The notes: a model not told the origin generated them from the letters alone. 64,000 nt of DNA from JADFNB01 sp036397455 (GCA_036397455.1 DASWIX010000078.1:1-64000); one strand, 5' to 3'. Positions 25,782 through 35,748 are shown, numbered from the stretch's first letter. Made by a program: numbers and translations.

Positions 25782-26425
25782 CGCGCCGTGCCGAAACAGT
25801 AGAACAGGCCGTTCCCGCCGGTCCCAACCAGGTTTTCCTGACTGCACCCCCGTGAGTTGTGGGCCGAGTTCCACGACGTTCCGGCGTCACCTCCACCGGC
25901 CCGGTCGTGATGACCGACCCGCGCGGCGCCAGCGCCGCCGCTGGTCCAGTTGTCGCAGTTGGTGTAGCCCTCTCCTGTAAAGGCGGTCCCGTCGAGGTTC
26001 GAGCCGGTCAGGACGTCGTGCATGTTGGGGCGGTCCCCGCGACCATTGACCACCACGCCCCGCTCGGTGAGCACGGTCTGCTTCGTGAGATGGTTATCGT
26101 CGCTGTGCAAGTCGGCCACGCCGGAGGCGACGCGCACGCCTTTGGCGTTGTACCAGGGTCCGCCGCCGATCCGGTCGCGCGCGTTGATCGCCGGGCCGGA
26201 CGCCGAGGCGACGGTGCTCAAGTAGGCATGCCATTCGACGCCCGTGGAGCCGGCGGCCTCGGCGAGCGTGTGACACTGCCGGTCCGCCCCGGCCAGCCCG
26301 CCCAGGTCCGCACCGTTTCCCGGCCCCACGCTGGTGAGGAAGAAGGTCATCGGGGGATCCTGGACGGGCGTCCGCGGCGTCACCACGAGCGCCAGAGCCG
26401 CGAGCACCAACATGACCTTGGTCAT
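25778..26425 (-). CDS. Secreted lectin-like protein
   Basis: 215 residues with a signal peptide ending near 'VVTPRTPVQ'. The mature part is Gly- and Asn-rich with conserved Cys ('ADRQCHTLAEAAG', 'TNCDNWTSGG', 'SRGCSQENLVGTGG', 'YCFGTAR'). 'WHAYLSTV' and 'RIGGGPWYNAKG' resemble a C-type-lectin/endostatin-like fold seen in secreted bacterial proteins such as the DUF1554 group. Ligand is unknown. It is coupled to the GATase gene by a 4-bp overlap and follows the kinase gene by 42 bp. Confidence 0.6.
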   Translation of the reverse strand: MTKVMLVLAALALVVTPRTPVQDPPMTFFLTSVGPGNGADLGGLAGADRQCHTLAEAAGSTGVEWHAYLSTVASASGPAINARDRIGGGPWYNAKGVRVASGVADLHSDDNHLTKQTVLTERGVVVNGRGDRPNMHDVLTGSNLDGTAFTGEGYTNCDNWTSGGAGAARVGHHDRAGGGDAGTSWNSAHNSRGCSQENLVGTGGNGLFYCFGTAR

Positions 26426-26467
26426 TGCATCCTCCTTGAAAGTCGGACGTGATGGGCTGTGTGTACG

Positions 26468-28831
26468 TCAGTCGAGACGGAGTCGTCGCATCAGGTCGAC
26501 AAAGCGGGGATCGTCGCGCATGGGGTCGAACAAACGTGCCACCCGCAAATACGAGAGAAAATCGTCGGCGCCACGCTCGTACGCCAGCTCGAGCAGCGCC
26601 AGCGCGCTATCGGTGTCTCCCAATGCCGCGCGCGCTTGCGCCAGCAGCCCCGCGGAGATCTCCCGCCCCGATGCACGAACGTCGTCCTGCATTTCGCTGA
26701 GGACGCGGCGTGCTTCATCGAGCCGCCCCGCCCGAGCGTAGGCACCCGCGAGTTCCGGAATGAACCCGATCGACGGCCGGGCACGCGCAAACCACTCGAT
26801 CGCGTCGGCATAGCGCCCTTCCTCGATGGCGAGGTTCCCCCGCACCCACGACACGTCGCCAAACGTGGGATCCAGCGCCTCGGTGGCCTCTACCATGCGC
26901 AGCGCGTCACCGTTCCGGCCCGCGTGATAGTAGACGCGTGCTGCCTCGGTCTTGATGATCAGCGACCGCGGATCGAGCGCCACCGCGCGCTCGAGCTCAG
27001 CGATCGCTTCGTCATCACGTCCCATCTTGGAGAGGAAGAAGCCAAACCACTGGTGCCCGGTCGCGTAGCCCGGATTCAGCTCGAGGGCGCGCCGGAAGGC
27101 CCGTTCGGCACCAACCCAATCGAAGGTCGTGATCAGCACCTCGCCCAACGACGTGTATGCTTCGGCGCTGGTACTGTCGAGCCGGAGTGCGTGTTGCGCC
27201 GCCGTCAGCGCGAGTGGGGCGCCTTCGGTGGGCAGCATGTGGCGCCACTCGACCAGCATGATGTAGCTGTCAGCGAGGCCCGAATACGGCAGCGCGTAGG
27301 TCGGGTCGACCGCGATGGCCCGTTCGAACGCGCTGATCGCCGCGAGAAAGTCGGGCCGGGTGCGGCGGTTCCAGTGGAAACGGCCCAGCAGGTACGCCTC
27401 GTACGCTTCGGGATCGACCGGACGCGCGCGCGTCAGCCGCTCGCGCTCGGACGCGGTGAGCGTCACCCGCACTTCCCGGGCCACCGCCCGCGCGACCTCC
27501 ATCTGAAGCGACAGGACATCGGCAAGCCGGCGTTCGTAGCTGTCGGCCCACAGGTGGCGGTCGGTGGCATCGACGAGCTGCACGCTGATACGCACCCGCT
27601 CTCCGTCGCGCAAGACCGAGCCTTCGATGACCGCTTCGACACCAAGTTCGCGCGCGAGTTCGGGTAGCGGTCGCGTCGATCCCTTGTACTGCATCACCGT
27701 CGTACGGGAAATGACCTTGAGCGCCTCGACCTGCGCGAGGTTGGCGATGAGCGCCTCGGTCATCCCGTCCACGAAGTATTCCTGCGTGGAGTCCCCCATC
27801 AGGTTCTGCAGGGGAAGCACCGCGAGCGACTCGATGACCGGCGTTGCCGTGGGGAGGCTGGTGGCGATGAGCCATCCGGCCAGGGCGACCGCCACGACGC
27901 CGCCCGCGGCGAGCGTGAATCGGGCGCGCGTGGACGACGCGTCGACGGTTCCGGTCGCGCCCGAGACCTCGGCCGACCGGAGCGCTGCCGCGAACTCGGC
28001 GGCGTCGGCGAACCGGTCGTCGCGCTTCTTGGCAAGCGATCGCATGATCAGCGCGTCGATCGACGCGGGCAGCGCCTGTCGCAGCGTCCGCGGTGGGACC
28101 GGATCCACGGCAATGTGCTGCCGCAGCACGCCGCCGATGTCCGTCGCGGTGAACGGCGGTTGACCGGTGACCATTTCGTAGAGTACGCACCCCAACGCGT
28201 ACACGTCGCTACGCCCGTCGACCTCTTTGCCGCGCGCTTGCTCAGGACTCATGTAGGTGGGAGTCCCGACGGTGACGCCCGACGCCGTGAGGGTCTCCTT
28301 GCCAGCAAGCGCCCGCGCCACCCCGAAGTCGGCAAGGATGGCGCTCTCTTCCTGCAGGAGGACGTTTTCCGGCTTGACGTCGCGATGCACGATGTCGCGG
28401 CGATGGGCATAGTCGAGCGCGCTCGCCACCTCGCGCGCAATCCGGACGGCCTCCGCCACCGGCAACGGCCCCACCTTGTCCATCCGACTCCGCAGCGTCT
28501 CACCTTCGACGTACGGCATGACGAAGTAGACGTAATCGCCGGCTTTGCCGGAATCATGCAGCGGGAGGATGTGCGGATGCATGAGCCGCGCAATCGTCTC
28601 GATCTCGCGCAGGAAGCGGTCTGCCACGATCCCGCTCCCGATGGACGGCGACAGCACCTTCAACGCGACCTGCCGGTTGTGCTTGCGGTCCTTGGCCAGG
28701 TAGACCGTGCCCATGCCGCCGCGCCCGAGCTCCCGCTCGATCACGTACCGGTCTTCGATCGCGTGGTGCAGCGCTTCCAGCTCTTCGTTCACAGCGCCCC
28801 GAGGTTGCCGAACCGCCGCACGATACGCCAA
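26468..28831 (-). CDS. Ser/Thr protein kinase with TolB-like and TPR domains
   Basis: 787 residues. An N-terminal Hanks-type kinase (~29-290) has a Gly loop 'GRGGMGTVYLA', Lys in 'QVALKVLS', 'IVHRDVKPENVLL', 'LADFGVARA' and 'GTPTYMSPEQARG'. A transmembrane helix ('AAGGVVAVALAGWLIATSL') precedes an extracytoplasmic TolB-N/FlgO-like region ('VIEGSVLRDGERVRISVQLV') and then ~9 TPR-like repeats. This layout is common in Gemmatimonadota and Acidobacteria. All catalytic residues are present, so it should be active. A GTG at 28792 is an alternative start. It lies 52 bp downstream of the S9 peptidase gene and may be co-transcribed with it. Confidence 0.92.
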   Translation of the reverse strand: MAYRAAVRQPRGAVNEELEALHHAIEDRYVIERELGRGGMGTVYLAKDRKHNRQVALKVLSPSIGSGIVADRFLREIETIARLMHPHILPLHDSGKAGDYVYFVMPYVEGETLRSRMDKVGPLPVAEAVRIAREVASALDYAHRRDIVHRDVKPENVLLQEESAILADFGVARALAGKETLTASGVTVGTPTYMSPEQARGKEVDGRSDVYALGCVLYEMVTGQPPFTATDIGGVLRQHIAVDPVPPRTLRQALPASIDALIMRSLAKKRDDRFADAAEFAAALRSAEVSGATGTVDASSTRARFTLAAGGVVAVALAGWLIATSLPTATPVIESLAVLPLQNLMGDSTQEYFVDGMTEALIANLAQVEALKVISRTTVMQYKGSTRPLPELARELGVEAVIEGSVLRDGERVRISVQLVDATDRHLWADSYERRLADVLSLQMEVARAVAREVRVTLTASERERLTRARPVDPEAYEAYLLGRFHWNRRTRPDFLAAISAFERAIAVDPTYALPYSGLADSYIMLVEWRHMLPTEGAPLALTAAQHALRLDSTSAEAYTSLGEVLITTFDWVGAERAFRRALELNPGYATGHQWFGFFLSKMGRDDEAIAELERAVALDPRSLIIKTEAARVYYHAGRNGDALRMVEATEALDPTFGDVSWVRGNLAIEEGRYADAIEWFARARPSIGFIPELAGAYARAGRLDEARRVLSEMQDDVRASGREISAGLLAQARAALGDTDSALALLELAYERGADDFLSYLRVARLFDPMRDDPRFVDLMRRLRLD

Positions 28832-28883
28832 TCCGGCCGCGAACGCGAGGTCATCGCGCGGACGCTATCCGTCACGGTACCGC

Positions 28884-30920
28884 TCAGGGTACCGGCGCCG
28901 CGGCGGGGTCAAGGTGGGTCCGGACCCACTCGACCCAGTTGCGGAACACGTCGAGCGACCGGACCGGATCCCCCGGGAAGTGGGTCCTGCCCGGGTAGAG
29001 GATGAACCGTGTCTCCACCCCGTTGTCCCGGAGCGCGTGGAACAACTTGTACGACTGCGTGACCGGCACGCGGAAGTCCTGCGTAGCGGACATGACGAGC
29101 GTCGGCGCCGTGATGCGCGTGGCGTAGCTGATCGGTGACTGCTCCCGGTATGCCCGCTGCCGGTCGTCGGTCCACGGCGAGCCGCCCATCGCGTAGCGCA
29201 TGTTCACGTTGAAGTCGGCCATGTTGTACTGATCTTCCAGATCGGTGACGGCCGCGCCGGCCATCGCGGCCTTCCAGGCGTCGGGATAGTTCCCGGCGAG
29301 CCACGACGTCATGTACCCGCCATATGACCATCCGGTCACCGCCATGCGTGAGCCGTCGACGTACGATCGACTCCGCAGCACCGCAACGCCCGCCATCACG
29401 TCGCGTCCGGGACCTGCGCCGGCGTCACCGACGATGGCGCGCTGGAACGCACTGCCGAGGTTGTCGCTGCCGCGGTAGTTGGGCTGGAACACGACCCAGC
29501 CTTGCGCCGCCATCACCTGCCCGAGCGTCGAGAACGAGGTCTTCGACGCCGACATCGGTCCGCCGTGGATGAGCAGCACCAGGGGATACGATCGATCGGG
29601 AGAAAAATCGGGCGGGTGGATCACCACGCCGTCGGGCATGAACTCGTCGCTGCTCCACGTCACGCGCTCCATCCGGCCGAGCGCGTAGCCGTCGATCCAC
29701 GCGTTGTAATCGGTCAACCGCTTGGGTTCGGCACGCGTGGTCGACATGTAGTACAGCTCGGCGGGATGAGCGGCGGTGGTCGCGGTGAACGCGATCTCGC
29801 CGTTGGGGCCGACCGTCACGTCGTATCCGAAGGCGCCGGAGACGACCAGGTCGCCCACGTTGAGTTGCCGTGCGTTTCCGTCGAGTGGATACTGCCACAA
29901 TCCAACGGTCGTTTCGTGGTTGCCCGCAACAATCAGGCTGCGTCCATCGGGCATCCACAGCGAGAGGAACATGTTGTGGTCCAGCGGCCGAGTGAGCGTG
30001 CGACCGGGACCGCCGCCGGCGGGCGCGAGCCAGACTTCGTTGCCGCTCCAGTACGGCGCCGGATTCGCGGGGTCGGCGACCGGCGACCAGTAGGCGATGG
30101 TGCGGCCGTCGGGCGAGAAGCTCGGCGTCGACTCGTAGGCCACGGCGCCGGTGAGCCCGCGGCTTTCGCCGGACGCCACGTCCAGGATCTGCATGGTCGT
30201 GGAGTCGCCGTTGCCGGTATAGGTGTTGGGCAGCCGGATGTACGCGAGCGACGCCCCGTCGGGGCTCCAGCGGATCGGTGACGGCGGCGAGCCCGGCGGC
30301 AACACGAACTCCACGCTCCACGCGCCCGACGTCAGGCGCGTCGCGTCGCCGCCGTCGACCGGCACGAGCCACAGGTGCGAGGGCTCGATGGGCGCTTCCA
30401 GAAAGACGTCGTTGTTGCCGGCCTCGAACGCGTTCAGGTGCCGCTGTGCGCCTTCATGCGTTGGCACCTCGTCCATGGTGACGAACGCCAGCGCGCCGCC
30501 ATCGGGCCGCCAAGCGAACTGCTGCACTCCACGGGACGCGCCGGTGATCCGGCGCGCGTCCCCGCCGGCCATCGGCATGAGGAAGATCTGGGGTCGCTTC
30601 TCTTCATCCGGCGACAGGAAGGCGAGGTGTGCCCCGCTCGGCGACCAGGCGGGCTGGGCCGCCCCGGACCGGCCGTAGGTCAACACCCGGCGCGTCCCAG
30701 ACGCGACGTCGACGAGCACCAACTCGGATTCGAACGTGTTGTCTTCGTAGTTCGGGCGCGACACCACGATCACGATCGACTTGCCGTCGGGTGCAATCGC
30801 CGGGTCCGAGACGCCGACGACCTGACGAATGGCGTCGAGATCGAAAGTCTGCTGTTGCGCCGTGAGGGGCGCCTGCAACAACACCAAGACGGAGAGGAAC
30901 GACGTCAGCCCGGTTCTCAT
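28884..30920 (-). CDS. Secreted S9 prolyl oligopeptidase-family peptidase
   Basis: 678 residues with a signal peptide ('FLSVLVLLQAPLTAQQQ'). An N-terminal beta-propeller (WD40/TolB-like repeats such as 'AAQPAWSPSGAHLAFLSPDE') covers an alpha/beta-hydrolase domain. The triad is visible: Ser in 'TGWSYGGYMTSWLAG', Asp in 'SATQDFRVPVTQSYKL' and His in 'PGRTHFPGDP'. It probably trims peptides in the periplasm, as S9C acylaminoacyl peptidases and DPP-IV relatives do. ATG 30920 is chosen because the signal peptide begins there; the longer frame adds no recognisable sequence. Confidence 0.92.
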   Translation of the reverse strand: MRTGLTSFLSVLVLLQAPLTAQQQTFDLDAIRQVVGVSDPAIAPDGKSIVIVVSRPNYEDNTFESELVLVDVASGTRRVLTYGRSGAAQPAWSPSGAHLAFLSPDEEKRPQIFLMPMAGGDARRITGASRGVQQFAWRPDGGALAFVTMDEVPTHEGAQRHLNAFEAGNNDVFLEAPIEPSHLWLVPVDGGDATRLTSGAWSVEFVLPPGSPPSPIRWSPDGASLAYIRLPNTYTGNGDSTTMQILDVASGESRGLTGAVAYESTPSFSPDGRTIAYWSPVADPANPAPYWSGNEVWLAPAGGGPGRTLTRPLDHNMFLSLWMPDGRSLIVAGNHETTVGLWQYPLDGNARQLNVGDLVVSGAFGYDVTVGPNGEIAFTATTAAHPAELYYMSTTRAEPKRLTDYNAWIDGYALGRMERVTWSSDEFMPDGVVIHPPDFSPDRSYPLVLLIHGGPMSASKTSFSTLGQVMAAQGWVVFQPNYRGSDNLGSAFQRAIVGDAGAGPGRDVMAGVAVLRSRSYVDGSRMAVTGWSYGGYMTSWLAGNYPDAWKAAMAGAAVTDLEDQYNMADFNVNMRYAMGGSPWTDDRQRAYREQSPISYATRITAPTLVMSATQDFRVPVTQSYKLFHALRDNGVETRFILYPGRTHFPGDPVRSLDVFRNWVEWVRTHLDPAAAPVP

Positions 30921-30992
30921 GATGCGGTCTCCCAAAGCGTGATGCGGCGAGTCTATGTTCCCTATCGGCGTCACTCTGCCAAGCTGCGATCG

Positions 30993-32624
30993 TTACTCTC
31001 CAATCGACTCTCCCAACATTTCCCATCGGATGAGGGAAACGGGAATCAACCCTGCGGCGGTAAATTCGTCGACGAATTCCCGCAACGTGAAGCGGTCTCC
31101 CTGCTGGCGGGCACGATCGGCAAGGAGCTGCTCGATCTGCATCTTGCCGACGAGGTAGCTCGTCCCGTAGCCCGGTTGCTGCAGATACAGATGCTGCTCG
31201 AACCACACCGTGCGGCCGTCCTCACGCAGCCAGTGGCGCGGCGTGTTGGCCATGGTGAACCGCGCGGCCTGCTCCAGCGTCATCCGGTTGGCGTGCATCA
31301 TGAGATCGCCGAGCGCCCGGGCAGCCCGTTGCGCGATGAGGATGTAGATGAGTTCGCGCCCGCGGGGATGGCCGTCCAGGAAGCCGGCATGCATCATCAT
31401 CTCTTCCATCCCGGTCGCGAACCCTTCCGTACGACTCACGAAGACGTTGTACAGCAGGGGGCCTCGGCGGATCGGATCCGGATGCGGGTCGTGCTCCATG
31501 CGCGCCAGATCGATCCAGTGGAAATCGTGCGTGCGCATCACGATCGGATCACGGTAGCTGACCTCGCTGAAGAACTCGCGGGGCTCCGGGGCGTAGGTGC
31601 CTTGCCGCGCGAGCAGTGCCGGCGCCATGTAGTCGCGGACCGTGAGCACGCCCCGGTCACGCAGAAACGCCTGGTACTCGGAGACGGCGGCCTTGAACCG
31701 GCGTGCCCATTCGGCCGGGTCATTGATCGGCGCGAGCGGCGGCAGTCCACGATTGCGTTCTTCTTCCAGCGCGAGCGCCGTACGTGCCCGCGCCAGTTCG
31801 CGGCGCATCAGCGTCACTTCTTCTTCCCACGTATACGGCACGAGCTGCACGTGGCGCAGGTACCAATCGTAGTGCTCGACGCCCACGCCTGAGGGACCGG
31901 TCTTGGACGGCGCCTCGCGTTCCAGCCACTGGCCGAACCGATCCGTTGCCTCACGGGCGCGGCGCACCTCGGCCACCAGCTCCGCGTTCCCCGTCACCCT
32001 GGTCGCCAGCCGTTCGAGGCCGTCCGACTGATCGTGCAAGCTGCGGATCCCCATGACCCAGAGATCATGCGCGTCGCCCACCAGGTTCGTGCGCGCCTGT
32101 TCCAGCAGGACAGGTATCGTGCGCAGCGCCGCGCGGAGTTCGGCGGCGCGTGGGGTCGAAAGCGGGTACGCGTACTGCCACAGCTCGATCGACCCCCTCG
32201 CCTGGTGCCCTTCCCGTGCCGGCTGATCGCTCTGGTTCCAGAACACGGTGAGGTAGAACGCCGGGTTCCGTGCCCACGGCCGCAACACGCGGTGATCGAA
32301 GTCGAGACCGTTCATCTCCGCGCGCAGGACGTGGAGATCGACTTGCTGCGCGGTCGTCCAGCCCATGGTGTCGAATGCCGCGAGCCGGCGCTGATACTCC
32401 GCCAGGCCCCGCTGTTGGGTGGCCATCGCGGCCGCGGTGTAGTCGGGCACGCCGTCAACCGTGGCCGGACGCTGGAAGTCGCGCCACTGCTCGAACAGGG
32501 TGAGCAGGTCGTCGTAGCGCGACGGCGTCACGGTTTGTGCTTGCGCGGACGTGAGGATGGCGCAGGTCGGGAGCGCAGCGACCAAGGCGCGCATGGTTCG
32601 GCGGGATGAGCGCGGCCCGCTCAT
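30993..32624 (-). CDS. Secreted DUF885 protein (putative metallopeptidase-like)
   Basis: 543 residues with a signal peptide ('MRALVAALPTCAILTSAQAQ'). Mostly helical DUF885 fold. The family's H-x-x-x-E-type zinc region has a degenerate look here: 'EGFATGMEEMMMHAGFLDG' replaces the usual E-G-W-A-x-Y-x-E, and 'HDFHWIDLARMEHDP' supplies His residues. DUF885 proteins are gluzincin-like peptidases, so activity is uncertain. ATG 32624 overlaps the upstream DinB stop as ATGA; ATG 32594 would begin exactly at the signal peptide. Confidence 0.8.
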   Translation of the reverse strand: MSGPRSSRRTMRALVAALPTCAILTSAQAQTVTPSRYDDLLTLFEQWRDFQRPATVDGVPDYTAAAMATQQRGLAEYQRRLAAFDTMGWTTAQQVDLHVLRAEMNGLDFDHRVLRPWARNPAFYLTVFWNQSDQPAREGHQARGSIELWQYAYPLSTPRAAELRAALRTIPVLLEQARTNLVGDAHDLWVMGIRSLHDQSDGLERLATRVTGNAELVAEVRRAREATDRFGQWLEREAPSKTGPSGVGVEHYDWYLRHVQLVPYTWEEEVTLMRRELARARTALALEEERNRGLPPLAPINDPAEWARRFKAAVSEYQAFLRDRGVLTVRDYMAPALLARQGTYAPEPREFFSEVSYRDPIVMRTHDFHWIDLARMEHDPHPDPIRRGPLLYNVFVSRTEGFATGMEEMMMHAGFLDGHPRGRELIYILIAQRAARALGDLMMHANRMTLEQAARFTMANTPRHWLREDGRTVWFEQHLYLQQPGYGTSYLVGKMQIEQLLADRARQQGDRFTLREFVDEFTAAGLIPVSLIRWEMLGESIGE

Positions 32625-33118
32625 CCAAGCTGCTTCTCGTGGTGCCGGGCATGCAGCTCCTGAAACCGCACGTAATCCGCCAGCTCTACTTTCCCAAACA
32701 GCGTGGTGGTCATCGTCTCGCTCCGGCCGCTCGCGGCGCGGCATGCCTCTTCAAACGTGCCCACGGCCCTGTCCAACCGCGTGCGTGCGGCCGTTGGAGA
32801 CTCGGGCCCGCTCTCCGGATCCAAGGCCCTGTTGGTTTTGGCGCGCGGGAACGCTCCCTTCTTGAGTACGCGGTTGAAGAACACGCCGCGTACGACCGGT
32901 CGCACGAAGGCCGGGACCGACGGGAACCTGGATGGCTCGCCCCGCACTTCGTTCGCCGATTCCTCAATCGCACGGGCCACGTGCTCGGCTACCTGCGACG
33001 GCGACCACTTACCCGGCGCCCGGGGCGTGGTCCAGTTGCCAGCGGCCTTTGCGGCGGTGTTCGCGAACTCGTCCACGGCGGCGCGATGCGCCGCGAGTGC
33101 TGCGGTGATGTCGCCCAT
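32621..33118 (-). CDS. DinB-family protein
   Basis: 165-residue four-helix DinB-like protein. The helix pairs carry the usual metal-site His residues: 'SQVAEHVARAIEES' and 'QELHARHHEKQL' near the C-terminus. DinB proteins include thiol transferases (bacillithiol/mycothiol-type) and many of unknown role. ATG 33118 is chosen because GGGAGG lies 4 nt upstream. It overlaps the DUF885 gene by 4 bp and is probably the first gene of a minus-strand operon running to 25 kb. Confidence 0.8.
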   Translation of the reverse strand: MGDITAALAAHRAAVDEFANTAAKAAGNWTTPRAPGKWSPSQVAEHVARAIEESANEVRGEPSRFPSVPAFVRPVVRGVFFNRVLKKGAFPRAKTNRALDPESGPESPTAARTRLDRAVGTFEEACRAASGRSETMTTTLFGKVELADYVRFQELHARHHEKQLG

Positions 33119-33206
33119 TTCGCCTCCCAACACGCTACGAAGACAGGGCGGCGTCGGGACTCACGCCGCTCGACGGTCACTGATCGCGGGTAAAGATGGG
33201 GCGAGT

Positions 33207-33234
33207 GCGCCCGGTTCGCGAGAGGACCGGGCGC
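33207..33234. other. Hairpin in the DinB / amidohydrolase divergent region
   Basis: GCGCCCGGT (33207-33215) pairs perfectly with ACCGGGCGC (33226-33234) across a 10-nt loop. No T-run follows, so it is not a standard terminator. It lies in the 256-bp region between two divergent genes and could be an operator. The rest of that region shows nothing recognisable. Confidence 0.35.
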
Positions 33235-33374
33235 CTGTTCACCTCGTGGCGGCGGCGGGCCGGTTCGCGCGCACCCTCCGAGTGGCCGGTGGCGACAGCC
33301 GGTACTCGCGGTGCATGCTTCCACGGCACACGGACCCATTCACCTGCCATGTCTGCGACCAAGGAGATTCCACG

Positions 33375-34796
33375 ATGGTGCGTCCGATGCTGATCTCGCT
33401 GGCGCTTCTCCTGCCCGCCGCCGTCCTCGCCCAAGCCCCGACACTCCAACCGGGCGTGCGGCGGTACGTGGCGGTGGACGACTCGGTGGTGGCGCTGGTG
33501 CACGCCCGGGTGATCGACGGGACCGGCGCCCCCGTCGTTTCCGGCCAGACGATCGTGCTGCGCGGCGGCGTCATCGCGGCGGTGGGCCCCGATGCGACCG
33601 TCCGGGTGCCGGCCTCAGCGCGCGTCATCGACCTCGCCGGCAAGACCGTGTTGCCTGGCTACGTGATGCTGCACGAGCATTTATTCTATCCCGCCGGCAG
33701 CGCCGCCTACAACGCGATGGAATATTCCTTCCCCCGTCTCTACCTGGCCGGAGGCGCGACCACGATTCGTACCGGCGGGAGCCGGGATCCGTATGGCGAC
33801 TTGAACGTCAAGCGCGCGATCGACGCGGGACGGACGCCCGGCCCGACCGTCTACGTCACGGGCCCGTATCTCAACGGTCCCGGGCTGCCGATCAACTTCG
33901 TTCACGCCGTCGCCGACGCCGCGGAAGCCCGGCGGATGGTGGCGTACTGGGCCGACATGGGCGCCACCTCGTTCAAGGTCTACATGCAGATCTCACGGGA
34001 CGAACTGCGCGCCGTAGTCGAAGAGGCGCACGCGCGCGGCCTCACGGTGACCGGGCATCTCTGCTCGGTCACGTTCCGCGAGGCGGCGGCTATCGGGATC
34101 GACGATCTCGAGCACGGTCTCATGGCGTCGACCGACTTCGTGGCGGACAAGCAGCCCGACCAATGTCCTTCCGGCAACGAGCGCAATCGCTCCCTGCAAG
34201 CGCTCGATCCTACGGGGCCTGACGCGCGGCAGCTGATCGAGCATCTCGTGCGACATCGGGTGGCGATCACGTCGACGCTCCCGGTGTTCGAGACCTCCGT
34301 GCCCGGTCGCCCCGTGGCGCCCGCCGGCGCACTCGACGCGATGTCGCCGCAAGCGCGGGATCAGTACCTGCGGTCGTGGGCACGGGCGCAAACCGGCGGG
34401 CCGGACGTCGGCGAGCGTTTCGCGCATGCGATGGCATTCGAGCACGCCTTTGCGACGGCGGGAGGGCTGCTCGTCTCGGGCACCGATCCCACGGGGTTCG
34501 GAGGCGTCGTGGCCGGGTACGCCAATCAGCGGGAAGTGGAGCTGCTGGTGGAGGCGGGTTTCGCACCGGAGGGCGCCATCCGGATTGCCACGTCCAACGG
34601 CGCGCGCTTTCTGGGCATCGCGGATCGTGTCGGGACGATTGCGGCGGGGAAATCCGCCGATCTCATCGTTGTCGACGGGAATCCGGCGGCGCGGATTCAG
34701 GACATCCGGAACGTCGCGATGGTGTTCAAGGCCGGGATGGGCTACGACCCGGCGCGGCTGATAGCCGACGCGCAGGGGCTGGTGGGAATACGGTAG
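33375..34796 (+). CDS. Secreted amidohydrolase (imidazolonepropionase-like)
   Basis: 473 residues with a signal peptide ('MLISLALLLPAAVLAQ'). Metal-dependent amidohydrolase: the H-x-H equivalent is 'VMLHEHLFYPAG' (one His conserved as H-E-H), with later ligands in 'FKVYMQISRD' (Lys), 'VTGHLCSVTF' (His), 'DLEHGLMAST' (His) and 'LLVSGTDPTG' (Asp). The composite beta domain 'LVHARVIDGTGAPVVSGQTI' starts it and 'GKSADLIVVDGNPAA' ends it. Likely hydrolyses cyclic amides or dipeptides. ATG 33375 follows AAGGAG by 8 nt. Confidence 0.9.
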   Translation: MVRPMLISLALLLPAAVLAQAPTLQPGVRRYVAVDDSVVALVHARVIDGTGAPVVSGQTIVLRGGVIAAVGPDATVRVPASARVIDLAGKTVLPGYVMLHEHLFYPAGSAAYNAMEYSFPRLYLAGGATTIRTGGSRDPYGDLNVKRAIDAGRTPGPTVYVTGPYLNGPGLPINFVHAVADAAEARRMVAYWADMGATSFKVYMQISRDELRAVVEEAHARGLTVTGHLCSVTFREAAAIGIDDLEHGLMASTDFVADKQPDQCPSGNERNRSLQALDPTGPDARQLIEHLVRHRVAITSTLPVFETSVPGRPVAPAGALDAMSPQARDQYLRSWARAQTGGPDVGERFAHAMAFEHAFATAGGLLVSGTDPTGFGGVVAGYANQREVELLVEAGFAPEGAIRIATSNGARFLGIADRVGTIAAGKSADLIVVDGNPAARIQDIRNVAMVFKAGMGYDPARLIADAQGLVGIR

Positions 34797-34896
34797 CGAC
34801 CGAGGGCTCGGCACCGCGTCCGGGGCCGAGGCAAGGCTCACGCGGGAAGGCCGTCCGACCTTGCGCATGTTCGCTCCGTGCGGTAGTTACGCCGGC

Positions 34897-35730
34897 ATGC
34901 GAACCCTGCTCCCCGTATGCATCCTCGCAACCAGCATCGCCGTGCGCGGCGCGGCCCAGAGCCCCGAATACGAGATCCTGGCGCTCCGCTATGCCACCGT
35001 GCCCGGCTTCCCCGCGTCCGGTCTGGTGATCGGCGCCGACCCTGACGAACGGATCGACATCGCCATGGTCTTCTGGCTGATCCGCGGCGACGGCCACGTC
35101 ATTTTGTTCGACAGCGGGTTCCACCGCGCGGGGTGGTTCGAGCGGTTCGACGTCCGGGATTACCTGCGACCCGATTCGGTGCTGCGACTCGCCGGGGTGG
35201 CCCCCGAATCCGTGACGGACATCATCGTGAGTCACGCGCACTGGGATCACATGGGTGGCATCGACCTCTTTCCCAACGCGGTGATATGGATCCAACGCGA
35301 TGAGTTCGCGTGGTACACGGGGGAGGCATGGCAGAACGGTGGTCGCGGTGGCGGGGCGGATCCCGAGGATCTCGTCGAACTGGTGCAACGAAACACGCAG
35401 GGCACGGTGCGGCTGGTCGGTGGAGATGACGTGGAGATCTTGCCAGGTATCCGGGTGTACACGGGCGCGCGGCATACGTATGCCTCGCAGTACATCCGTG
35501 TCGCGGACGCGGTACCGGTGATCCTCGCCTCCGACAACGCCTATCTCTATCGGAACCTCGCGCAGCACCGCCCGGTCGCCACCTTCACGCGCGCCGACAC
35601 GACGGCCAATGTGCAGGCGCAGGCACGGATGCTCAGGCTTGGAGGTGGGATCGACCAGGTTGTGCCGGGACACGACCCTCAACTGTTTACGCGCTACCCG
35701 ACCGAAGGGCGAGTGGCCCGGATCCGATGA
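34897..35730 (+). CDS. Secreted MBL-fold metallo-hydrolase (lactonase-like)
   Basis: 277 residues with a signal peptide ('LLPVCILATSIAVRGAAQ'). The zinc motif H-x-H-x-D-H appears as 'IVSHAHWDHMGG', and further ligands are in 'ARHTYASQ', 'LASDNAYLYRN' and 'VVPGHDPQL'. The arrangement resembles N-acyl homoserine lactonases (AttM/AiiA group), but the substrate cannot be told from sequence. ATG 34897 starts the signal peptide. It follows the amidohydrolase by 100 bp on the same strand. Confidence 0.88.
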   Translation: MRTLLPVCILATSIAVRGAAQSPEYEILALRYATVPGFPASGLVIGADPDERIDIAMVFWLIRGDGHVILFDSGFHRAGWFERFDVRDYLRPDSVLRLAGVAPESVTDIIVSHAHWDHMGGIDLFPNAVIWIQRDEFAWYTGEAWQNGGRGGGADPEDLVELVQRNTQGTVRLVGGDDVEILPGIRVYTGARHTYASQYIRVADAVPVILASDNAYLYRNLAQHRPVATFTRADTTANVQAQARMLRLGGGIDQVVPGHDPQLFTRYPTEGRVARIR

Positions 35731-35748
35731 GCACCGGCGGAACCGGAA

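Noticed and set aside
33207..33234. Rho-independent terminator
   Set aside because: The stem is perfect but no T-run follows, and the position is between divergent genes.
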